Source of the DNA: Hymenobacter duratus
Lineage (GTDB): Bacteria > Bacteroidota > Bacteroidia > Cytophagales > Hymenobacteraceae
Direction: 5' to 3'
DNA length: 64,000 nt
NCBI RefSeq assembly: GCF_014698995.1
Contig: NZ_JACWZZ010000001.1
Span: forward strand, 620,001 to 684,000
The notes beneath the pieces are model-generated. The model searched no databases and was not told the DNA's origin. It saw only the letters and a program-made list of their open reading frames with translations. The position numbers and the translations under genes are program-made. Positions 1 through 8,531 of the stretch are shown here, piece after piece. Each line of letters begins with the position of its first letter. Positions within the stretch are counted from its first letter, which is position 1.

Positions 1-370
1 ACTTAGCCCGTTGCAACTGCAGGGGGCCACTCAGGCCGGGCTGCTTCCAGTTGCCGGAAAGCAAGGCCCCGTTATTCTGGATCTTACCAACAAAACTGCT
101 GCCCGCCTGCTCGATTTCCAGGCTAAGCTCATTGCCTTTCACCGTCACTTCCACCGGCATGCGGTAGATACGCTGCTGCGGCACATCAAGGGCCGCGTAG
201 TAGCCACCATTGGTGAGCGGAATGATGGTTATGATCAGCTCAAGCTGGCCGCCCGGTACTTTCAACGGGCCACGCCACTGGCCGTTCAGGACCGGGCCAT
301 CGGCGGCAAAAACCTGAGTAGTGAAAAGGAATGCACAAAACAGGAAAAGAGCGTATAAACTTTTCTTCAT
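1..370 (-). CDS. Exported protein, N-terminal fragment (possible alpha/beta hydrolase N-terminal domain)
   Basis: The gene runs off the left edge, so only the first 123 codons are visible. It opens with a typical signal peptide (MKKSLYALFLFCAFLFTTQVFA, cleavage before ADGP). The rest reads as a small beta-rich domain with the pattern LNGQWRGPLKVPGG, then GGYYAALDVPQQ, then GKIQNNGALLSGNWKQPG and PLQLQR. This pattern resembles the domain found in front of the catalytic part of many secreted Bacteroidota alpha/beta hydrolases, but the catalytic half lies outside the window, so the enzyme class is an inference. A TAnnTTTG promoter box sits about 66 bases upstream. The ATG is the only start that leaves the signal peptide intact. 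Confidence 0.75.
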   Translation of the reverse strand, partial: MKKSLYALFLFCAFLFTTQVFAADGPVLNGQWRGPLKVPGGQLELIITIIPLTNGGYYAALDVPQQRIYRMPVEVTVKGNELSLEIEQAGSSFVGKIQNNGALLSGNWKQPGLSGPLQLQRAK

Positions 371-435
371 AAAGTTACAAACAGAAAGCCTTTCAGAATG
401 CCTATATACGGGGAAGGCACGGAAAGTATCAAAAC

Positions 436-443
436 CAAAGGTA
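436..443 (-). promoter_or_regulatory. Bacteroidota -7 box (TACCTTTG) for the left-edge gene
   Basis: Read on the minus strand this is TACCTTTG, a match to the Bacteroidota TAnnTTTG element. It points at the exported-protein gene starting at 370 and implies a leader of roughly 60 bases. Confidence 0.55.
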
Positions 444-575
444 GTTCAATCAATTATTTTTTGCCCAGGTTTAACTTGGCGTATACACAGGATGGTGGGG
501 ATGCTAAATAGTAGCAAACTGGGCTTGCCTCCTGTTGGCTTGCCGATGGTGCCTGTGGACTATCACGCCAACGCT

Positions 576-690
576 TGGGGAAGGATTCGAACCAGAAGTT
601 CTTTCTACCTGTCGTTACGGCTCCGCCTGTTTGAGCCGGCGGCTTCTCCGCTGTAGAACCAGCGCCTGACCAACGAACGGCTGCGAAGGC
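576..690 (-). pseudogene. Degenerate class II tRNA-like sequence
   Basis: On the minus strand there is a D-arm-like stretch (GCC...TTGGTCAGGC), a stem CGCTG/CAGCG where the anticodon arm should be, a long GC-rich variable-arm-like hairpin, and a textbook T-loop with 3' end (GGTTCGAATCCTTCCCCA). Three things argue against a working tRNA. The 5' end does not pair with CTTCCCC, the T-stem has mismatches, and the putative anticodon loop is 6 rather than 7 bases. It looks like a decayed tRNA or a chance resemblance; no amino acid is assigned. Confidence 0.3.
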
Positions 691-808
691 TACATTTTGG
701 CTTTGACAAAGTGCCACAGGACAGATTTCCGGAACCTTATCCGGCTAACTGGCTTATACCTCTCTTCGCAGGCTGGCAACGGAGCCAGCTCTGCAGTAGA
801 CAGACGTT

Positions 809-1804
809 ATGGAGTACACAGAGCTAGGAAATTCCGGGGTGCATGTTTCACGCATTGCTTTTGGCAGCTGGGCTGCCGGTGGCTGGATGTGGGGCGGTAC
901 CGAGCAGAATGATGCCGTAGGGGCTATTCGGGCCTCTTTCGAGCTGGGTGTGACCAGCATTGACACCGCCCCTATTTATGGACAGGGGCTGAGTGAGCAG
1001 ATTGTGGGCGAGGCCATCAAAGGTCTTCCGCGCGACAAAGTACAGCTGCTAACCAAGTTCGGGATGCGGTGGGACCTGGCAAAAGGCGACTTCGCCATGA
1101 AGACCAAGAACAACGACGGCCAAGATATCGACGTGTATAAGTATGCCGCGCCAGAAAGCATCATCAAGGAGTGCGAAGACAGCCTGCGCCGCCTCGGCAC
1201 CGACTACGTTGACCTGTACCAGATTCATTGGCCCGACAAAACCACGCCCATCCCGGAAACTATGGAGGCCGTACTTCGGCTGGTGGAGCAGGGCAAAGTC
1301 CGCGCTGTGGGCGTAAGCAACTATTCGGTGGAACAGATGCAGGAAGCAGAAAAGGTGCTGCCGTTGGCTTCCAACCAGGTGCCCTATAGCATGGTGCGGC
1401 GTGATATTGAAAAGAACTTGGTGCCATACACCCTGGCACATCACAAGGCCATCCTGGCGTACAGCCCAATGCAGCTGGGCCTGCTTACCGGCAAGATTAA
1501 GCCAGGGCAGGTATTTGAAGAAAGTGACTTACGTGCCAAGCATCCGCTGTTTGCCTCTGAAAACGTGGCGCGTGTAAATGCGTTTCTGAGCAAAATCCGG
1601 CCAATGGCAGAGAGCAAAAATGCCACGCTTGGCCAGTTGGTGCTGCGCTGGACGCTGGCGCAACCGGGTATTTCGGTGGTGCTGGCAGGAGCCCGCAACC
1701 CAGAGCAAGCTGTGCAGAACGCGCGTGCCATTGACGTAGAACTCTCCCCGCAGGAAGTAGAGTTCATCAGCCAGCAGCTGGAGCAAATGCCGCAACCAGC
1801 TTAA
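809..1804 (+). CDS. Aldo/keto reductase
   Basis: A 331-residue NAD(P)H-dependent oxidoreductase of the aldo/keto reductase superfamily, a cytosolic TIM-barrel that reduces aldehydes or ketones. The catalytic tetrad is visible: Asp52 and Tyr57 in SIDTAPIYG, Lys83 in LTKFG and His140 in LYQIHWPD. The C-terminal cofactor segment includes GISVVLAGARNPEQAVQNA. Length and order fit the subfamily that includes the general-stress-protein-69-like and L-glyceraldehyde-3-phosphate-reductase-like enzymes, but the substrate cannot be read from sequence. It is a single-gene unit, with a strong hairpin 20 bases after the stop shared with the convergent neighbour. Confidence 0.92.
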   Translation: MEYTELGNSGVHVSRIAFGSWAAGGWMWGGTEQNDAVGAIRASFELGVTSIDTAPIYGQGLSEQIVGEAIKGLPRDKVQLLTKFGMRWDLAKGDFAMKTKNNDGQDIDVYKYAAPESIIKECEDSLRRLGTDYVDLYQIHWPDKTTPIPETMEAVLRLVEQGKVRAVGVSNYSVEQMQEAEKVLPLASNQVPYSMVRRDIEKNLVPYTLAHHKAILAYSPMQLGLLTGKIKPGQVFEESDLRAKHPLFASENVARVNAFLSKIRPMAESKNATLGQLVLRWTLAQPGISVVLAGARNPEQAVQNARAIDVELSPQEVEFISQQLEQMPQPA

Positions 1805-1824
1805 CATACCAAGTGCTTTTACCG

Positions 1825-1868
1825 CACAGAAAACGGCCGCCTCATTGCTGAAACGGCCGTTTTCTGTG
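1825..1868. terminator. Bidirectional terminator hairpin
   Basis: A 15-base arm (1825-1839) and its exact complement (1854-1868) flank a 14-base loop, between the convergent aldo/keto reductase and DsbA-family genes. The arm ends are A- and T-rich, so it can work in both directions. Confidence 0.75.
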
Positions 1869-1882
1869 TGATAAGGCAGTGG

Positions 1883-2590
1883 CTAGCAATTGCCATCAAT
1901 GTCGCAGGCGGCGCCTTCGGTACCGGTAAGTTCTACGGGCTGGGGCCGCGCCTCTTCCCAGACCCGCGCCAGCACTTCCGCAAACATTTCGGAGGGCTGG
2001 GCCCCCGAAACGGCGTACTTATCATCGAAGACGAAATAAGGCACGCCCCGCACGCCAATCTGCCGGGCCTGGTATTCGTCGTGGCGCACTTCCTGCGCAA
2101 ATGCATCGGCGGCCAGTACCTTTTCCGCTTGGTCGTTGGGGATACCTAACTCCTGCGCTAGGCTGATGAGCGTGCCTACCTCGTTGAGGTCTTGGCCTTC
2201 TTCTAGATAGGCTTTGAACAGACGCTCCTTAGCAGCATCCTGTAGGCCATGTTGTGCCGCCAAGTGTACCAACTGGTGTGCTCGGAAGGTGTTGGCCGGC
2301 ACCGCATGGTCGAAGTCGAAAGCTAGGCCTTCTTCAGCGGCCATCTGGGTCATGTTGGCGCTCATCTGCCGGGCCCAGTCCTCGGTTTTGCCATACTTGG
2401 CTGCGAGGCGCTTGTACTGATTTTCGCCTGGCGTTGGGTTAGCCTCCGGATCCAGTTCGAAGCTGCGCCATTTGATTTCAATGGCATCTGCGTGGGGAAA
2501 GCCGGCCAGGGCCTTTTCGAGGCGCCGCTTGCCGATATAGCAAAACGGGCAAACGATATCAGACCAGATTTCTATGGGTATCTTTTTCAT
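1883..2590 (-). CDS. DsbA-family oxidoreductase, FrnE-like
   Basis: A 235-residue thioredoxin-fold protein of the DsbA/FrnE group, acting as a disulfide oxidoreductase or isomerase. The active site CPFC is Cys14-Pro-Phe-Cys17 in WSDIVCPFCYIGKRRLE. The helical insertion follows, then the cis-Pro strand RGVPYFVFDDKYAVSGAQP that closes the fold. No signal peptide is present, so it should be cytosolic, as usual for FrnE. The extreme C-terminus carries two more cysteines (Cys229 and Cys235, in CDIDGNC), which could exchange disulfides with the CPFC pair; FrnE from Deinococcus also has extra C-terminal cysteines. The gene is monocistronic. Confidence 0.9.
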   Translation of the reverse strand: MKKIPIEIWSDIVCPFCYIGKRRLEKALAGFPHADAIEIKWRSFELDPEANPTPGENQYKRLAAKYGKTEDWARQMSANMTQMAAEEGLAFDFDHAVPANTFRAHQLVHLAAQHGLQDAAKERLFKAYLEEGQDLNEVGTLISLAQELGIPNDQAEKVLAADAFAQEVRHDEYQARQIGVRGVPYFVFDDKYAVSGAQPSEMFAEVLARVWEEARPQPVELTGTEGAACDIDGNC

Positions 2591-2672
2591 GAGTAGAGTC
2601 GATGGAAGGGAAGCAACCTGCTCCGGCGCCTATAACCATTGTGCCAATGCCCCGGTTTCGCCGAATGCAAAA

Positions 2673-2702
2673 TTGCCGGCCCGGATATTCCGGAACCGGC
2701 AA
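2673..2702 (-). terminator. Terminator after the lytic transglycosylase gene
   Basis: TTGCCGG (2673-2679) pairs with CCGGCAA (2696-2702), with an internal CCGGA/TCCGG. On the minus strand the hairpin is followed by TTTTGC and lies 25 bases past the stop at 2727. Confidence 0.55.
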
Positions 2703-2726
2703 CTGTGCTACCAATCTTGAGTTGAA

Positions 2727-4748
2727 TTAGCGAGCCACAATCAGCTTCTGCCCGGGCTTCACTTCATCCGACGTCAGGTTGTTGAGGCGACGGAGTTGTT
2801 CTACCGTTACGCCCTGGTAGCGGCGTGAGATGTTGTAGAGAGTATCTCCCTTCTGCACCATGTGCACTTTGTGGTCGGCAACGGCTGGTGCCGGCGCGGG
2901 CCGGGCCGCTACGGCGACACTGGCTTTTTCGGGAGTACGGGCTTTTCTAGCCGGTGCTTCTGCCACCGGCGCTTCCTCGTCGGCAGGAGCACGCAGCACC
3001 AGCTTCTGACCGGGCACTACCTTTTCCGAGCCCAGCTCATTCCAGTCCATAAGCTGAGTGGCTGTCAGGCCTCGCTTTTCGGCAATCTTCGCCAGATTAT
3101 CACCGCGCCGAACCACATAGAAACCCGGCAGGCTGTCGTCGGGAGCCGTCAGGGTGGCGGCTGTGGCGGCAGTAGCCGCGGCTTCCTCGCTGATAGCGCG
3201 CGGATTGCGGCTTAGAATGGCACTCCTGACGGGTTCTGCCGCCGCTACCACTTCCTCTATTGCAGTAGGCACAGCGTGTTTGTCCGGCTGAGGCGAAGGA
3301 GAAGTTGCAGAAGCGGTTTTTACAGGAAATGAAGGGAGGCGGGCAGGAGTAGTCGGCTTACGCGCTGCAGCAACAGCAGGCGCGGCGGCCGGCACAGCTA
3401 CCGGCACAAATACCACCAGTTGTTTGCCCGGAACCAGTGGCCGGCCTTGGCGCAGAGCGTTCCAGCGGGCCAACTGGGCCGTACTAACATCGTAACGCCC
3501 GGCTACGGCAGCGGCTGTTTCGCCTCGTCGTACGGTGTGCCGCAAGCGCCGAAACCGTGGAGCCGGAGTGGCATCTTCTTCGCGTGGTGTGCCGTTGGCG
3601 GCCATCGTACGCGCCGGAAATGCTTCTACTCCCTGCAGGCGGGCCATCAGCGGAGCCAGCGGGCTGGGTATATCCGTGCGCGGACGACAATAGTCAAACA
3701 GAGTGCTTCGGTCTACCATGGCCAGCTGTGGGCGGGCTGTGGCGGGCACCTGCACGGCATAGCTGCGGTAGCCTTCCGGCAGCCAGCTGCGTTTCAGCTC
3801 GGGGTTGTAGCGTAGCAGGGCGGAGGAGTCGGCGAAGCCGCAGGCTTGGCTGAGCCGGTGCAGGTCGAGGGCGCGGCCGCCTACCTGGAGCGTATCCATT
3901 ACTTCGGCGTACCGGTAATTCAGCTCCGGCGAGTGCAGGTTGTGGGCCTGCGCGTACTTCATAGAGTACATGATGGCCGTAAAAGTAGGCACGTAGTTGC
4001 GCGTCTCCTTCGGCAGATGTGGATACAGGTCCCAGAATGTTTTCTTGCCAGTGCGCCGCATGGCCCGCTGCATGCTGCCCGCTCCCCAGTTGTAGGCGGC
4101 CAGCACCAGCTCCCAGTCGTGAAAAACGCCGTAGAGGTAGCGCAGATGCTTGCAAGCGGCTTCCGTGGCCTTTTCCGGATTCATCCGCTCATCTACCCAT
4201 TCGTCGCGGCGTAGACGCAGGTCGCCGGCCGTAGGGCCCATGAACTGCCATAAGCCGGTGGCGCCCACGTGCGACTTGGCCGTTGGAATCAGCGCCGATT
4301 CTACAACCGCCAGGTATTTGAGGTCTACGGGCAGGTTGTATTTGGCGAGGTATTTCTCAAACAGCGGAAAATACAGGTTCTCTCGCTCCAGTACCCGCTG
4401 CATGTACTTCCGGTTACGCTCCGTAAAATACAGCACAAACGGCATCACTGCCGGATTGAAGGCGTGCGGAGCGTCGGTTTCAAAGCAGTTGATACGGTCG
4501 CCTACCAGGTCGCGCAGTTCTGGGGGCGTCTGCATCCAAACCAGCTTGGCCGAATCCAGCGGCACGGGCGCCTCTACCAGCGAGTCGGGCAGCAGCTGCA
4601 GGTCCACTACCTGTGTGGTGTCATCGGCACCGGATGGCCTGGGAGCTTCCGGCAGCCTTTCGGGCAGCGTTTGGGCCCATGCAGCCGGCGCCAGAGTAGC
4701 ACTCAGGAGGCTACTGCCTATTACAACACGGAACAGTTTTTTCTTCAT
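2727..4748 (-). CDS. mltD: Membrane-bound-type lytic murein transglycosylase with three LysM domains (MltD-like)
   Basis: A 673-residue exported peptidoglycan-cleaving enzyme. The signal peptide (MKKKLFRVVIG...APAAWA) ends before Gln26. The SLT catalytic domain covers about 125-300, with the catalytic glutamate at Glu150 in LKYLAVVESAL, followed by GATGLWQFM and the AAYNWGAG motif typical of this fold. Three LysM peptidoglycan-binding repeats follow at about 403-448, 545-590 and 628-672, separated by Pro/Ala-rich linkers. It has no lipobox, so it is probably periplasmic rather than lipid-anchored like E. coli MltD. It is expected to cut the glycan strand to 1,6-anhydro ends during wall remodelling. 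Confidence 0.93.
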   Translation of the reverse strand: MKKKLFRVVIGSSLLSATLAPAAWAQTLPERLPEAPRPSGADDTTQVVDLQLLPDSLVEAPVPLDSAKLVWMQTPPELRDLVGDRINCFETDAPHAFNPAVMPFVLYFTERNRKYMQRVLERENLYFPLFEKYLAKYNLPVDLKYLAVVESALIPTAKSHVGATGLWQFMGPTAGDLRLRRDEWVDERMNPEKATEAACKHLRYLYGVFHDWELVLAAYNWGAGSMQRAMRRTGKKTFWDLYPHLPKETRNYVPTFTAIMYSMKYAQAHNLHSPELNYRYAEVMDTLQVGGRALDLHRLSQACGFADSSALLRYNPELKRSWLPEGYRSYAVQVPATARPQLAMVDRSTLFDYCRPRTDIPSPLAPLMARLQGVEAFPARTMAANGTPREEDATPAPRFRRLRHTVRRGETAAAVAGRYDVSTAQLARWNALRQGRPLVPGKQLVVFVPVAVPAAAPAVAAARKPTTPARLPSFPVKTASATSPSPQPDKHAVPTAIEEVVAAAEPVRSAILSRNPRAISEEAAATAATAATLTAPDDSLPGFYVVRRGDNLAKIAEKRGLTATQLMDWNELGSEKVVPGQKLVLRAPADEEAPVAEAPARKARTPEKASVAVAARPAPAPAVADHKVHMVQKGDTLYNISRRYQGVTVEQLRRLNNLTSDEVKPGQKLIVAR

Positions 4749-4833
4749 TCGCTTGGCCGGGTTATCGTGTTATAAAACGAAAGGCCCTGATTCAAATCGG
4801 GTTAAATATACTCAGCACAAGTACAACTCCAAG

Positions 4834-4885
4834 GTAAAAGCCAAAACGACGAGCGGTAACTGCCGCTCGTCGTTTTGGCTTTTAC
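4834..4885 (-). terminator. Strong terminator after gatA
   Basis: A perfect 23-base stem (4834-4856 with 4863-4885) closes a 6-base loop. It starts 17 bases past the gatA stop, so it should end the tatA-tatA-gatA transcript. Confidence 0.85.
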
Positions 4886-4901
4886 TCTGAAAACAGCCTG
4901 T

Positions 4902-6338
4902 TTATGCAGGAGTCAGAGTTTCAGTCAAGGAGTTGGCGAAAGCCAGCAGGTGCTCCTCGCGGAACGCGCCGCTTATAACCTGCAGCCCAATCGGCAGCCC
5001 TTGCGAGTCGTGGCCGGCGGGCACCGACACGGCCGGTACGCCAGCCAGTGAGGCCTGCACCGTAAATATATCGGCCAGATACATGGCCAGGGTGTCTTTG
5101 TTCACCTCCCCAATACGGAAGGCCGTGGTAGGCGCGGTTGGCAACACCAGAAAATCGTACTGGCGCAGCAATTCGTCGGTTTTGTCCTTGATGAGGCGGC
5201 GTACCTGCTGCGCTTTGGTGTAGTACGCGTCGTAATAATCAGCTGACAGCACGAAGGTGCCCAGCAGAATACGGCGCTGCACTTCCGGCCCAAAACCCTG
5301 CGAGCGGGTCTTTTTGTAGAGTGAAGCCAGGTCAGTAGCATCCGGAGCCCGATAGCCGTACTTCACACCATCGAAGCGGCTCAGGTTGGAGCTGGCTTCG
5401 GCGGTGGTCAGGATGTAATAGGTAGGCACCATGTAGTCGAGGTAAGGGAAATCTACCGCGTCTACCACATGGCCCTGGCCGCGTAGCTCTTCCAGCTTAC
5501 GTTCCAGCGCCTCCTTTATCTCCGGGTCGAGGCCGGGGCGCTCCACCGCGTCGCGGATGTAGCCGATGCGGTAATGAGGCGCCGGCTCCAGCAGCTGGCT
5601 GTAAGCGGGCACATCACGCTGGCTGGCCGTGCTATCGAAGTTATCGGCGCCGGCCATTACTTCCAGCAGCAGCGCAGCATCCTCTACGGAGCGGGTAAGG
5701 GTACCAATCTGATCAAACGACGAGGCATAGGCAACCAGACCGTAGCGGGAAATCCGTGAGTACGTAGGCTTAAAACCGACAATACCACAGAACGCCGCCG
5801 GCTGCCGCACCGAGCCGCCGGTGTCCGAGCCAATCGAAGCCAGGCACATATCGGCTTGCACCGCCACGGCCGAACCACCCGAAGAACCACCCGAAACCCG
5901 CTCTTCGTCCAGCGCATTGCGCACCGGCCCAAAATAAGATGTTTCGTTTGAAGCGCCCATCGCAAACTCGTCGCAGTTCTGGCGTCCAATGAAGATGGCG
6001 TCCTCATCCAGCAGCCGCTGTACTGCCGAAGCGGTGTACAGCGACTTGAAGCCGTCCAGAATGTGGCTGCTGCTTTGCAGCGCGTGGTCTTTGTAGGCCA
6101 GCACATCCTTCAGCCCGATAACCATACCGGCCAGCTTGCCGGCCGTGCCGGCCGCCAGTTTAGCATCTATGGCATCAGCCTGGGCACGTGCTTCATCGGG
6201 CCATACTTCCAGAAAAGCGTTGAGGCGGCCGTTCTGCCGCTCAATGTTGTCCAGATAATACTCCACGAGCTGACGGCAGGTCGTGGTGCCTGCCGTCAGC
6301 TCGTGGCGAACTTCCGTGAGAGAATGAAAGCGTCTCAA
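4902..6338 (-). CDS. gatA: Glutamyl-tRNA(Gln) amidotransferase subunit A
   Basis: A 478-residue amidase that releases ammonia from glutamine so that GatB can convert misacylated Glu-tRNA(Gln) to Gln-tRNA(Gln). The amidase-signature catalytic triad is complete: Lys77 (GLKDVLAYKDH), the cis-Ser in GGSSGGSAVAV at about 153, and nucleophile Ser176 in SDTGGSVRQPAAFCG. Length and order match GatA. gatB and gatC are not in the window, so the subunits are scattered, as is common in Bacteroidota. The start lies 14 bases after the stop of the second tatA gene, so the three genes are probably co-transcribed, which is an odd functional mix. Confidence 0.95.
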   Translation of the reverse strand: MRRFHSLTEVRHELTAGTTTCRQLVEYYLDNIERQNGRLNAFLEVWPDEARAQADAIDAKLAAGTAGKLAGMVIGLKDVLAYKDHALQSSSHILDGFKSLYTASAVQRLLDEDAIFIGRQNCDEFAMGASNETSYFGPVRNALDEERVSGGSSGGSAVAVQADMCLASIGSDTGGSVRQPAAFCGIVGFKPTYSRISRYGLVAYASSFDQIGTLTRSVEDAALLLEVMAGADNFDSTASQRDVPAYSQLLEPAPHYRIGYIRDAVERPGLDPEIKEALERKLEELRGQGHVVDAVDFPYLDYMVPTYYILTTAEASSNLSRFDGVKYGYRAPDATDLASLYKKTRSQGFGPEVQRRILLGTFVLSADYYDAYYTKAQQVRRLIKDKTDELLRQYDFLVLPTAPTTAFRIGEVNKDTLAMYLADIFTVQASLAGVPAVSVPAGHDSQGLPIGLQVISGAFREEHLLAFANSLTETLTPA

Positions 6339-6352
6339 ATCGAATAAATCAG

Positions 6353-6760
6353 TTAGGACATTTGGTCAAGACGGGGGCGCTCGGCTGAGGGCGTTACCGG
6401 GGGCGTGATGCCGCCATCTATCGGAGGCGCTACCGGCGGAACATAGGCAGTGCCGGGCGAAACCGGGGCGGCGTCAGAAGGCGCGTAAGCGTCGTCGGGC
6501 AGGGGCTGGGGCGCCGCCTCGGGGGCCGGTGCCACATAGTTCTGGTTGAACTGCTGCTGATAAGGCTGCTGAGGCTGGCCGGCGTTTTCAAATTCGCTGC
6601 GAATCTCGCGGGAAGCGTCTTTGAACTCCCGGATGCCTTTGCCAAGGCCACGGGCCAACTCAGGAATCTTGTTGGCCCCAAAGAAGATGAGAATGACGAC
6701 CAGGATGAGGATCAGCTCACTACCCCCGATGTCGCCAATAAAAAGAAGTGGCGTTTGCAT
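6353..6760 (-). CDS. tatA: TatA/E family twin-arginine translocase subunit with long tail
   Basis: A 135-residue pore component of the Tat system, which moves folded proteins across the inner membrane. The N-terminal membrane helix (SELILILVVILIFFGANKIP, about 14-33) and the amphipathic helix (ELARGLGKGIREFKDASREI) are classic TatA features, including the FGANKIPEL hinge. Residues 58-135 form a Gln/Pro/Ala-rich tail that is unusually long for TatA and probably disordered in the cytoplasm. It lies 11 bases downstream of a shorter TatA paralogue. No tatC is present. At least one Tat substrate is encoded in the window, the DUF1501 protein at 56438. Confidence 0.9.
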   Translation of the reverse strand: MQTPLLFIGDIGGSELILILVVILIFFGANKIPELARGLGKGIREFKDASREIRSEFENAGQPQQPYQQQFNQNYVAPAPEAAPQPLPDDAYAPSDAAPVSPGTAYVPPVAPPIDGGITPPVTPSAERPRLDQMS

Positions 6761-6771
6761 GATGCGGGGCG

Positions 6772-6993
6772 TTATGCGCGAGGCTGGTTGGAGTCGTTGG
6801 GGTTAACCGGACGGTCGCGAAACTCCGGCTTTTCCTCCTTGGAGGCGTCCTTGAACTCGCGGATGCCCTGGCCCATGCCCCGGAACAGCTCTGGGATACG
6901 CTTGGCACCAAACAACAAAATAATGGCAACAACAATCAGCAGAATCTCGGTCGTACCGAAATTGCCGATCAGGAAAAGCGAGGAAAGTAACAT
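6772..6993 (-). CDS. tatA: TatA/E family twin-arginine translocase subunit (short paralogue)
   Basis: A 73-residue TatA. It has one membrane helix (TEILLIVVAIILLFGAKRIP, about 14-33), then the amphipathic helix (ELFRGMGQGIREFKDASKEE) and a short charged tail. The open frame extends upstream to 7056, but the ATG at 6993 gives the normal TatA N-terminus (MLLSSLFLIG), so that start was chosen. It is the first gene of the tatA-tatA-gatA unit. The amphipathic segment is nearly the same as in the neighbour, which points to tandem duplication. Confidence 0.9.
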   Translation of the reverse strand: MLLSSLFLIGNFGTTEILLIVVAIILLFGAKRIPELFRGMGQGIREFKDASKEEKPEFRDRPVNPNDSNQPRA

Positions 6994-7312
6994 ACTGGGG
7001 AGGGCGTGTAGCCCGGTTGGGAGTTGAAAGCCTAGTGTACGCATACGCACATACAATAGGATTGGTAAAGGTACCTCATAATTTTAAAAAAAGTGCCCGG
7101 CGCACCCGTGAAGACTTGCCCGGCAACTCGGGCCAAACGAATTCAACTCCTATCTTTATAGACAAATGTTCGTCGGTAAAATAGGCTTATTCAACAGAGT
7201 ATAGCCTTTGCTGGGCGCGTGAAAAAGCAAGTTCGTCGTTTAGTTGTTTCCTTGTCTGCCGGAGCGGTGCGCTTGCTATCCAGTGTTCCGGTTTCCTTCC
7301 CTCTTCTGCTCT

Positions 7313-8284
7313 ATGCCAAAGTCGACATCAGTTAAAGTATCACCGGAAGTGGAAAACAGCCTTGGCTTTCCAAAACATGCACTTCACACGAAAGAGGCGG
7401 AGCGGCTGGAAGCGCTACGCAACTATCAAATTCTGGATACGCCATCTGAGGCTGCCTTCGACAACCTAGTGCGGCTGGCCGCCTATATCTGTGGCACGCC
7501 CCTGTCGATGATGTCGTTTATCGATGATAAACGGCAATGGATAAAAGCTTGCAACGTAGAGTTTGACATCAAAGAAACCGACCGGAATTTCACGTTTTGC
7601 CAGTATGCCTTGCAGGTAGATGACGTCTTCGAAGTGCCTGATGCCCGGAAGGACCCCATTTTTCAGCATTACCCAACGGTGATAAATGATCCGAACGTAC
7701 GCTTCTATGCCGGCGCGCCCCTGATTACGCCGGAAGGCCAGGCACTGGGCACGATTTGCACTATTGATACGGAGCCTCGCCAGCTGACGGCCCAGCAACG
7801 CGACGCGCTACGCATTCTGGCGAAGGAGGTAGTAGCGCATCTGGAGCTACGCCGCGCCCGTTTGCAACTGGAGCAGGAAAGCCAGAAACTGGACGGACTG
7901 ATCCGGCTGGCCAACGACGCGGCGCAATCCATGTTTATGGGCAGCCGCAACGAAATATTCGTGAAGCAGGAGCACCGCCTGATTCGCGTGCATACCGAAG
8001 ACATTCGGTACGTAGAAGCCTTGGGCGACTACGTAAACATCTATACCTCGCGGGAACGGTATACAGTGTACAGCACCATGAAAGAGCTGGAAACGAAGCT
8101 GCCGGTCCGCGAATTTGCCCGCATTCACCGAAAGTATATCGTCTGTCTGGATCGGATTATGGCTATCGAAGGCGACTCGGTGCAGGTGGACGTAGGCCGG
8201 CCGCAAGACCGTCAGGCCCCCACTCTCATTCCTATCGGCAATTCCTACAAAGCCATTCTGCTGAGCCGCCTGAACCTGATTTAA
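7313..8284 (+). CDS. GAF-LytTR DNA-binding regulator
   Basis: A 323-residue cytosolic one-component regulator. Residues about 35-185 form a GAF small-molecule sensor domain (VRLAAYICGTPLSMMSFIDD ... RFYAGAPLITPEGQALGTIC), followed by a short helical linker. Residues about 213-323 form a LytTR DNA-binding domain (IRYVEALGDYVNIYTSRERY ... FARIHRKYIVCLDRI). It has no receiver or kinase domain, so the GAF ligand itself may set activity; the ligand is unknown. A longer open frame begins at a TTG at 7244, but the ATG at 7313 is more plausible. The nearest TAnnTTTG-like box (TATCTTTA, 7151-7158) is imperfect. The gene stands alone, so its targets cannot be guessed from neighbours. Confidence 0.88.
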   Translation: MPKSTSVKVSPEVENSLGFPKHALHTKEAERLEALRNYQILDTPSEAAFDNLVRLAAYICGTPLSMMSFIDDKRQWIKACNVEFDIKETDRNFTFCQYALQVDDVFEVPDARKDPIFQHYPTVINDPNVRFYAGAPLITPEGQALGTICTIDTEPRQLTAQQRDALRILAKEVVAHLELRRARLQLEQESQKLDGLIRLANDAAQSMFMGSRNEIFVKQEHRLIRVHTEDIRYVEALGDYVNIYTSRERYTVYSTMKELETKLPVREFARIHRKYIVCLDRIMAIEGDSVQVDVGRPQDRQAPTLIPIGNSYKAILLSRLNLI

Positions 8285-8488
8285 TGCCGGTTGCGGAACT
8301 GGAATGAGAAAAGCCGGCCGTTCAGCGTGAAAAATCCGGCTTTCACCGAATTTTCACGCGGGGTGGCCAGGCAACTCCCTATATTTCGGCATGTTATCGG
8401 TGGGCTCCTGCCTTGCTGTGGGCCAGCTTCGTCTGGTTCGGTAAGCAGGGAATCCTGATAGCTAAGTTTGTTTTCATAGCTCAGAAAG

Positions 8489-8515
8489 ACACCGTACCGT
8501 GTGCGGTGTTTTTTT
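8489..8515 (+). terminator. Intrinsic terminator after the GAF-LytTR gene
   Basis: ACACCG (8489-8494) pairs with CGGTGT (8504-8509), followed directly by a T run. A weaker hairpin (8310-8317 with 8336-8343, AAAGCCGG/CCGGCTTT) lies nearer the stop. Confidence 0.65.
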
Positions 8516-8531
8516 ATGCGCCGGCAGCACG

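Larger units (their letters stand above)
371..808. other. Intergenic region, no credible protein gene
   Basis: This 438-base gap separates two divergent genes. It holds the minus-strand promoter box at 436-443 and a tRNA-like sequence at about 576-690. Open frames here have no recognisable features and overlap the tRNA-like sequence. Confidence 0.6.

Noticed and set aside
4150-4890. Plus-strand open frame over the start of the lytic transglycosylase gene
   Set aside because: Overlaps the signal peptide and SLT domain of the real gene; Ser/Arg-rich shadow pattern.
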